Assembly: GCF_013407835.1 (NCBI RefSeq)
Contig: NZ_JACCBI010000001.1
Coordinates: 2,046,001 to 2,110,000 of the forward strand
DNA: 64,000 nt
Direction: 5' to 3'
From: Agromyces atrinae
GTDB lineage: Bacteria; Actinomycetota; Actinomycetes; Actinomycetales; Microbacteriaceae
Positions 59,451 to 64,000 of this stretch are shown one piece after another (the first letter of the stretch is position 1; each line of letters starts with the position of its first letter). The translations under genes were made by a program, and so were the position numbers. A model generated the notes under the pieces. That model was given only the letters and a program-made list of their open reading frames with translations, was not told where the DNA came from and ran no database searches.

Positions 59451-59531
59451 GCTGAACCCCTTTGTCTCGCGCCACCGACATCCGTCGCGACGCTGCGTGC
59501 TCCCGCTTGCGCGGCGTCCGGACCTCCGTCC

Positions 59532-59545
59532 GGATAACGTTATCC
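59532..59545. promoter_or_regulatory. LacI-family operator in the GH36 promoter
   Basis: GGATAACGTTATCC is a perfect 14-bp palindrome with the central CG typical of LacI-family sites. On the minus strand TTGACG (59570-59565) provides a -35 about 20 nt upstream, so the operator covers the -10 region of the sugar operon. The adjacent LacI regulator is the likely ligand. Confidence 0.75.
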
Positions 59546-59616
59546 AAACACAGCGACCGGCAATCGTCAAGCGCGGAAATGATCGGGCCACGCAGGCCGC
59601 GGCCGAGCGGCGTCCG

Positions 59617-60240
59617 TCAGCGCTCTGAGCCGGTCAGCGGGCCGCCGGGCAGCGCGTCGGCGAGAGTGCCGCGCGCGGTCACGCTCGTGAACGGCCACAC
59701 GAGGGTGCCGTCGAGCTCGATGACGAAACCCTGGGGGTGAGCCTCGCGGTAGAGCGGTTCACCGGGCGGTCGCCCCGCGCTCGCATGTGCGCGGGCGATG
59801 ACGCCGTCGGGCGTCTCCTCCAGGAAGAGGTACCCGTACAGGGCGACATCCGTGCCGATCGGCAGCGCATCGCGCATTATCTCGGGGCCGACGAAGTCCG
59901 CGAAGTAGACGGTGCCCGAGCTCGCACCCTTGATCGTCTCGGCGACCGCGATCTCGACGACGGAAATGGGGATGACGAAGGACGCGTCATCCGGGCCGCC
60001 GTCGACGGCGCCGTCGGTGATGCCGGCGACGGTCCCCCGCACGACGATGTCACTGAGTGCGGCGAGCTGGGTCGTCGACGCGATCGGGTCGTGGTCGACG
60101 TGCAGCCTGAAGAGTCGCTCGGCCGCATCGGCCGCCGGCGCGGCCGACTCCGACGAGGTCGTGGTCGGTTCGCTCGGGCCGGAGCACCCCGCGAGTGCGA
60201 GGCACACCGCGAGGGCGATGAGCGTGCGGCGGGGGTCCAT
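59617..60240 (-). CDS. Putative lipoprotein of unknown function
   Basis: A 207-residue protein with a signal peptide and lipobox CLALAGCSG (lipidated Cys19), a Ser/Thr/Ala-rich linker, then about 160 residues of soluble domain with two predicted beta regions (SDIVVRGTVAGITDGAVDGG, VALYGYLFLEETPDGVIARA). It sits between the LacI regulator and the GH36 gene, but promoter elements at 59532-59570 suggest the GH36 operon starts after it. No family recognised. Possibly an unrelated surface protein. Confidence 0.75.
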   Translation of the reverse strand: MDPRRTLIALAVCLALAGCSGPSEPTTTSSESAAPAADAAERLFRLHVDHDPIASTTQLAALSDIVVRGTVAGITDGAVDGGPDDASFVIPISVVEIAVAETIKGASSGTVYFADFVGPEIMRDALPIGTDVALYGYLFLEETPDGVIARAHASAGRPPGEPLYREAHPQGFVIELDGTLVWPFTSVTARGTLADALPGGPLTGSER

Positions 60241-60288
60241 ACCCTGTCTGTGTCGTGACCGGCCTCTGTGCCGACACGACGATGCGAA

Positions 60289-61353
60289 TCAGTCGAGGTC
60301 GAGGTCGAGGGCGACGCCGCGCACGATCGGGCGGGCGCGGAGGCGCACGGCGGGCGGATCGTCGGTCGCGGCGGGTGCTGCCGCATCGAAGATGAGCGAG
60401 AGCGCGGCCTCGCCGAACTTCTCGAGGGGAACCTCGACGGTCGAGAAGAACGGCAGCACATCGCCGAGCATCGGCACGTGGTCGAAACCGCTCACCTCGG
60501 GCATCGCGTCGGCGGCGACCCCGCGATCACGGAGGCCCGCGATGACGCCGACGGCCATCGCGTCACTCATCGCGGCGATGACGTCGACCGCTTCGGGCGT
60601 CTCGCCGAGGCGCGCGACGGATTCGTACCCGCCGTCGCGCGAGAAGTCGGCGTGCACGACGCGCACCGAGTCGGCGGCGATACCGTCGGCCGCGAGCCCG
60701 CGGAGGAACCCGGCGACGCGATCGCGCGAGGTGATCTGATCGTCGGGTCCGGCGACGACCGAGAACGACCGGTGACCCGCCGCGACGAGGCCTCGGGCGA
60801 GGGCGAACGCGGCGTCTTCGTTGTCGACGACGACGCGCGGGTAGGGCAGGTCGGAATCGCCGATGACGACCACCCGAGCGCCCTGGTCATGCAGATCGCG
60901 AAGGCTCTCATCCATGGCACGCTCGCGCGCGGCATCCGTCGTGCGGCTCGTCGCGAAGATCACGCCGCGGTGCCGCTCACCGCGGAGGGCCCGCAGAAGG
61001 CCCTGCTCGCGCTCGGCGTCGTCACCGGTCGCGCGGACGGCGACCGAGATGCCACGGCTCTCAGCGGCGTGCATGACGCCGGCGATCATCGTCGCCGAGC
61101 CGAAGTCGTCGATGTCGCTCACGACGAGCGCGAGCGTGCGGGCACGGCCGCCCTTCACGGCCTGCGCCGCGGGGCTCACCGAGTAGCCGAGCTGACGGGC
61201 GGCGTCGCGCACGCGCTCACGCAGTTCTTCGCTGCCGCTGTTCGAGCCGCGCACCCCGCCGTTGAGGGCGCGGGATGCCGTGGGGATCGATACCCCGGCG
61301 AGCTTCGCCACGTCGGTCAGCGTCGGCGGTTTCGGCTTTCGACCTTCAGCCAC
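60289..61353 (-). CDS. LacI-family transcriptional regulator of the sugar locus
   Basis: A 354-residue regulator. The HTH region PTLTDVAKLAGVSIPTASRA (about residues 10-29) and hinge (SVSPAAQAVKGGRARTLALV) are typical. The periplasmic-binding-protein-like sugar domain fills the rest (VVVIGDSDLPYPRVVVDNED, FDHVPMLGDVLPFFSTVEVP). GTG 61353 follows GGAGGCC. It probably represses the GH36-ABC-GH43 operon and perhaps the GH43 gene at 50493, which has a similar palindrome. Inducer not known; a galactoside or pentoside is likely. Divergent from the ThuA-like gene. Confidence 0.92.
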   Translation of the reverse strand: MAEGRKPKPPTLTDVAKLAGVSIPTASRALNGGVRGSNSGSEELRERVRDAARQLGYSVSPAAQAVKGGRARTLALVVSDIDDFGSATMIAGVMHAAESRGISVAVRATGDDAEREQGLLRALRGERHRGVIFATSRTTDAARERAMDESLRDLHDQGARVVVIGDSDLPYPRVVVDNEDAAFALARGLVAAGHRSFSVVAGPDDQITSRDRVAGFLRGLAADGIAADSVRVVHADFSRDGGYESVARLGETPEAVDVIAAMSDAMAVGVIAGLRDRGVAADAMPEVSGFDHVPMLGDVLPFFSTVEVPLEKFGEAALSLIFDAAAPAATDDPPAVRLRARPIVRGVALDLDLD

Positions 61354-61421
61354 GCGGCCTCCCCCTCCGTCGTCAGGACATCGTTTGCCAGCCTAGCGAA
61401 TCGCTCCGGTAGGTTGGCGGC

Positions 61422-62051
61422 GTGACTTCCCTCGTCGTGATCTCTGGCTCCGGGCGGTACGCCGACCCGTGGCATCCGTTCGCCGAGACGTCGGCGCGCC
61501 TCGCCGAGACCCTCGCCGGCTTCGGCGAGGTGAGCGTCGTCGACGACGTCGACGCGGCCTTCGTGCGGCTCAACACCGAGTCCGCCGACCTCGTCGTCGT
61601 GAACATCGGCAACTCGGATGACGATGCGCCGACTCTCGCCGCGCGCGTGGGTCTCGCTGCGCACCTCGAACGCGGAGGCGCCGTGCTCGGCGTGCACTCG
61701 GCGGCGACGGCGTTCCCGCAGTGGGCGGTCTGGCCGACCGTGCTCGGCGGCCACTGGGTGCGCGGCACGACATTCCACCCGCCGCAATCGACGTGCACGA
61801 TCGACGTGGCGGGCGGCGAGTCGTTCGAGACCGTTGACGAGCGCTACACGGCGCTCGAACTGCAGCCCGGCGTAGATGTCATCGCGACGCACGAGCACGA
61901 GGGCGAGACGCATCCGCTCGCCTGGGTGCACCGGTTCGGCACCGCGAACGTCGGCTACGTCGGGCTCGGTCACGACGCGGCGGCCTACGACTCCCCCGGT
62001 GCCCGTGCGCTCTTCGGTGCGGTCGCGGGGCGCTTGCTCGGTATCGGCTGA
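61422..62051 (+). CDS. ThuA-like protein (GATase1-like fold)
   Basis: A 209-residue member of the ThuA family: LVVISGSGRYADPWHPFAET (residues 4-23), ADLVVVNIGNSDDDAPTLAA, GAVLGVHSAATAFPQWAVWP (nucleophile-elbow-like) and GLGHDAAAYDSPGARALFGA. ThuA proteins are linked to trehalose and other sugar catabolism; the reaction is poorly defined. GTG 61422 lies 6 nt after TAGGTT (61410-61415), predicting a leaderless mRNA. It is divergent from the LacI gene and ends inside the convergent small gene by 67 nt. Confidence 0.85.
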   Translation: MTSLVVISGSGRYADPWHPFAETSARLAETLAGFGEVSVVDDVDAAFVRLNTESADLVVVNIGNSDDDAPTLAARVGLAAHLERGGAVLGVHSAATAFPQWAVWPTVLGGHWVRGTTFHPPQSTCTIDVAGGESFETVDERYTALELQPGVDVIATHEHEGETHPLAWVHRFGTANVGYVGLGHDAAAYDSPGARALFGAVAGRLLGIG

Positions 62052-62332
62052 CCGCCCTGCGGCGAACCGGGCTGCGCGCCCTGGCCGTTGATGCCGCCCA
62101 TCGGGCCCATCACGACGCGGTCGTAGAGAACGAGTTCGTCGGCGCGCTCGAGGCTCGTGGCGGTCGCCATGATGACCTGCTCGGCCGGATCGAGCGCCCA
62201 GCGCACGACGTGGAAGAGGTCACCGCCGGTCTTCTGGCGGAATCGACGGATGATGGCCTTCGGCAGCACGGGGTCGTTGCGCATGACGAGCCACGTGTCG
62301 CCGTCGTAGCGAATGGGGCGCGGTCGAGTCAT
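61985..62332 (-). CDS. Hypothetical protein with a conserved N-terminal half
   Basis: A 115-residue protein. The N-terminal 72 residues look folded (RPIRYDGDTWLVMRNDPVLP, FRQKTGGDLFHVVRWALDPA). The C-terminus is a Gly/Pro/Gln-rich tail overlapping the end of the ThuA-like gene by 67 nt. I recognise similar short proteins in related actinobacteria but no named family. No good Shine-Dalgarno is seen at ATG 62332; GATGAT 6 nt upstream might be a weak -10. The 248-base spacer beyond (62333-62580) holds no other gene; only a TGTTGCC...GGCAACA pair was noted. Confidence 0.65.
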   Translation of the reverse strand: MTRPRPIRYDGDTWLVMRNDPVLPKAIIRRFRQKTGGDLFHVVRWALDPAEQVIMATATSLERADELVLYDRVVMGPMGGINGQGAQPGSPQGGQPIPSKRPATAPKSARAPGES

Positions 62333-62580
62333 GCCGACATCATCGTCGCGACCACCGACGTTCGCTACCCACTCTGCGCCCGGCGGCCGCTCCGCCTCCC
62401 GGCCGGCCGGCCGTCCGATCTCCGCATGTTGCCACTCATGGCCAGTGTGAAGCCCGCGCAACTCGCCACTACTGGCAACACAGATCCGTGGGACGTGGAG
62501 TGGGCAGGGCACGAGGGGGGATGACGCGGGCGGGCGATGCGCCTCCGCCGCCTGACGCGCACCGCCGAGCACCCCGATGG

Positions 62581-63114
62581 TCAGTGCACCCACGCCTTGA
62601 GCACGACGAAGACGAAGCCGAACGACGCAGTGACGAGCGCTCCGGCGATTCGCACGATCATCGGGCTTCCTCGGCGCAGGAATGCGATGTATCCGAGGAT
62701 CGCGAGGATCACGACGCCCGACCAGAGCGCAACCTCGTTGGCGGAATCGTCCGGGATGATCCGGGTGGTACCGGCGAGAAGCACGAGCGCGGGAATCGCA
62801 GCGGAGCCCAACATGCCGAGCGAGTGCGTGAGCGACTCGCGCAGCGCGAGTCCGATGTGCATCTGCCGGATGTCCGATTGGGGGTCACCGAGTCGAGCAA
62901 CGGTGCCCGCGAAGACGTGCGCGCCCCAGAACACGATGACCGTTACGGCCATCGTGATGAGAACGCGGGCCGACTTCTCGCCGTGCAGGGACGACACGGC
63001 GATGAGGCCGCTGACGAGCAGGGTTCCGTAGACCGCCGTCTCCGTGCCGAAGCCCGGTCGGAGAATACGGTGCACTCGGAGGATGCCGTGTTCAGGAGTA
63101 GAGGAATCAGTCAC
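62581..63114 (-). CDS. Membrane protein of unknown function
   Basis: A 177-residue protein with five hydrophobic segments (AVYGTLLVSGLIAVSSLHGE, VLITMAVTVIVFWGAHVFAG, then AIPALVLLAGTTRIIPDDSA). An internal amphipathic stretch, SDIRQMHIGLALRESLTHSL, is conserved in look-alike actinobacterial proteins. GTG 63114 lies 6 nt after TAGCCT (63121-63126), so it is predicted leaderless. The neighbouring cation transporter ends 22 nt upstream, but a separate promoter is indicated. Confidence 0.7.
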   Translation of the reverse strand: MTDSSTPEHGILRVHRILRPGFGTETAVYGTLLVSGLIAVSSLHGEKSARVLITMAVTVIVFWGAHVFAGTVARLGDPQSDIRQMHIGLALRESLTHSLGMLGSAAIPALVLLAGTTRIIPDDSANEVALWSGVVILAILGYIAFLRRGSPMIVRIAGALVTASFGFVFVVLKAWVH

Positions 63115-63135
63115 CGCTCCAGGCTATTGCCGCCC

Positions 63136-63795
63136 TCAGCAGCAGGCGCAGGTGTCGGCGTTCTCGGTCGTGAGCGACGAGAGAGGTTTCTTGCAGGCAT
63201 CCCCTCGCCACGCCTCGATGCCCTCGCGCACGGCGAAGGCGGCGATCACGAGCGCCGCGACCGAGTCGGCCCACGCCCAGCCGAGCGTGCTGTTGAGTAC
63301 GAGTCCGAGCAGCACGGCGGCGGACAGGTACGAGCAGATGAGGGTCTGCTTCGAGTCGGCGACGGCCGAGGCCGAGCCGAGCTCCTGACCCGTGCGGCGC
63401 TCGAACAGCGAGAACGCCGGCATGATGACGACACTGACCGCCGCGAGCACGATGCCCACGGCCGAGTGCTCGGCCGGTGAGACGCCAAGCAGCGAACGCA
63501 CGGCGTCGAACGTCACGAACGCCGCGAGGCCGAAGAACGAGAATGCGATGACGCGCAGCGCGACCCGCTCGCGCCGCTGCGGGTCGCGACCGGCGAACTG
63601 CCAGGCGACGGCAGCGGCCGAGAGCACTTCGACGATCGAGTCGAGCCCGAACCCGATGAGCGCGGCCGACGAGGCCACGGTTCCCGCGGCGAGCGCGATG
63701 ATCGCCTCGACGACGTTGTAGGCGATCGTCGCCGCGACGATCCAGCGGATGCGCCGCTGCAGCACCGACCGCCGCTCGGGCGTGACCACGCTCAT
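63136..63795 (-). CDS. Cation transporter (CDF-like, short form) in a CmtR-type operon
   Basis: A 219-residue membrane protein with about six transmembrane segments. AALIGFGLDSIVEVLSAAAV (about residues 48-67) carries the acidic helix-2 metal site and ADSKQTLICSYLSAAVLLGL with WAWADSVAALVIAAFAVREG gives the helix-5 HxxxD-like site. It ends in a Cys-rich tail, ENADTCACC, that could bind soft metals. It is shorter than usual CDF proteins and lacks the cytoplasmic C-terminal domain. ATG 63795 overlaps the stop of the CmtR-like gene (ATGA), so the pair forms an operon, likely for cadmium/lead/zinc efflux. Confidence 0.85.
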   Translation of the reverse strand: MSVVTPERRSVLQRRIRWIVAATIAYNVVEAIIALAAGTVASSAALIGFGLDSIVEVLSAAAVAWQFAGRDPQRRERVALRVIAFSFFGLAAFVTFDAVRSLLGVSPAEHSAVGIVLAAVSVVIMPAFSLFERRTGQELGSASAVADSKQTLICSYLSAAVLLGLVLNSTLGWAWADSVAALVIAAFAVREGIEAWRGDACKKPLSSLTTENADTCACC

Positions 63796-64000
63796 GCGCA
63801 CGTGCATCCGTCGCCCGAGCAGCAGTCGGGGTCGACGACGAGCACGAGCCGCAGCAGATCGCCGAGTGCGTCGGCAAGCTCCGCGTCGGCGAGGCGGTAC
63901 CAGGTGTTGCGCCCGTCCTTCACGCCCTCGACGAGGCCGCACCCGCGCAGACACGTGAGCTGGTTCGACATGACCTGCCGTGAGACGCCGAGCGCCTCGG
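63792..64000 (-). CDS. cmtR: CmtR-like ArsR-family metal sensor (5' end beyond window)
   Basis: About 69 C-terminal residues are present: SRQVMSNQLTCLRGCGLVEG (recognition helix with Cys-x3-Cys), VKDGRNTWYRLADAELADAL, then DPDCCSGDGCTCA before TGA. The two cysteines in TCLRGC match the Cys57/Cys61 metal ligands of Mycobacterium CmtR, and the C-terminal cysteines would supply the third. It should release DNA when Cd or Pb binds, derepressing the transporter gene that overlaps its end. The N-terminus and operator lie off the right edge. Confidence 0.82.
   Translation of the reverse strand, partial: EALGVSRQVMSNQLTCLRGCGLVEGVKDGRNTWYRLADAELADALGDLLRLVLVVDPDCCSGDGCTCA

Overview
The window is a single stretch of high-GC actinobacterial chromosome, most likely from the family Microbacteriaceae. 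This is inferred from the strong G/C third-position codon bias, a DUF222-HNH gene, the tiny ribosomal protein bS22, an Asp23-type operon, a BioQ/BioYMN-type biotin locus and many apparently leaderless genes. No rRNA, prophage, transposon or CRISPR array is visible. One tRNA (Arg, ACG) is present. Gene density is high and intergenic gaps are short.

Layout. 1-3.4 kb: a SHOCT-domain gene end, a thioredoxin-fold protein, bS22, an ArsR regulator and a TrkH/TrkA potassium channel pair. 3.4-3.9 kb: tandem palindromic intergenic repeats. 3.9-11.7 kb: a complete Kdp potassium pump operon (an unnamed 27-residue peptide, KdpF, A, B, C, then KdpD/KdpE). 11.8-13.8 kb: two Asp23-like genes with an ECF sigma factor, divergent from a CsbD gene. 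13.8-17.3 kb: proC, a cation efflux gene, a cupin, tadA and upp. 17.5-18.6 kb: a Met/Cys-rich putative leader peptide ahead of an orphan OmpR-type winged-helix protein. 18.6-22.1 kb: an ECF sigma factor followed by two paralogous single-pass membrane proteins. 22.2-24.2 kb: a Fur-family regulator with catalase. 24.2-28 kb: a MarR regulator, unexplained structured intergenic DNA, a GNAT protein, a membrane protein and an aldose epimerase. 28-30.5 kb: biotin uptake (TetR/BioQ-like regulator, BioY, BioM, BioN) with two tandem operators. 30.7-36.9 kb: a wall-anchored atypical S8 peptidase, a membrane molybdopterin oxidoreductase, a GT87-type enzyme and small membrane proteins. 37-40.9 kb: assorted small metabolic and membrane genes. 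40.8-44 kb: a tightly coupled acyl-CoA-dehydrogenase-like / deacetylase-methyltransferase / glycosyltransferase operon. 44-47 kb: DUF222-HNH and Dps. 47.2-50.5 kb: an AI-2E-type permease and a NarL-type two-component system. 50.5-61.4 kb: a carbohydrate utilisation locus (two GH43-type enzymes, a GH36 alpha-galactosidase, an ABC sugar importer, a 2-hydroxyacid dehydrogenase, a lipoprotein and a LacI regulator). 61.4-64 kb: ThuA-like, small hypothetical genes, and a CmtR-like regulator (cut by the window edge) with a cation diffusion facilitator.

How the genes work together. Potassium homeostasis is covered twice: a Trk/Ktr channel, and high-affinity Kdp under KdpDE. Stress functions cluster (ECF-Asp23-CsbD, ECF with membrane partners, Fur-catalase, Dps). 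Biotin import and galactoside/pentoside import each have their own local repressor and visible palindromic operators.

The most informative global pattern is the promoter layout. Nineteen start codons sit exactly 6 or 7 nt after a -10-like hexamer (18 TAnnnT and one TTTACT) with no Shine-Dalgarno sequence, which predicts leaderless mRNAs. The best candidates for undescribed biology are the leaderless Met/Cys leader peptide with its winged-helix partner, the three-gene deacetylase/methyltransferase/glycosyltransferase/dehydrogenase operon, the duplicated membrane partners of an ECF sigma factor, the small Kdp peptide, and the hairpin-rich intergenic segment near 25.2 kb. Everything here was read by eye; no database search or computation was run.
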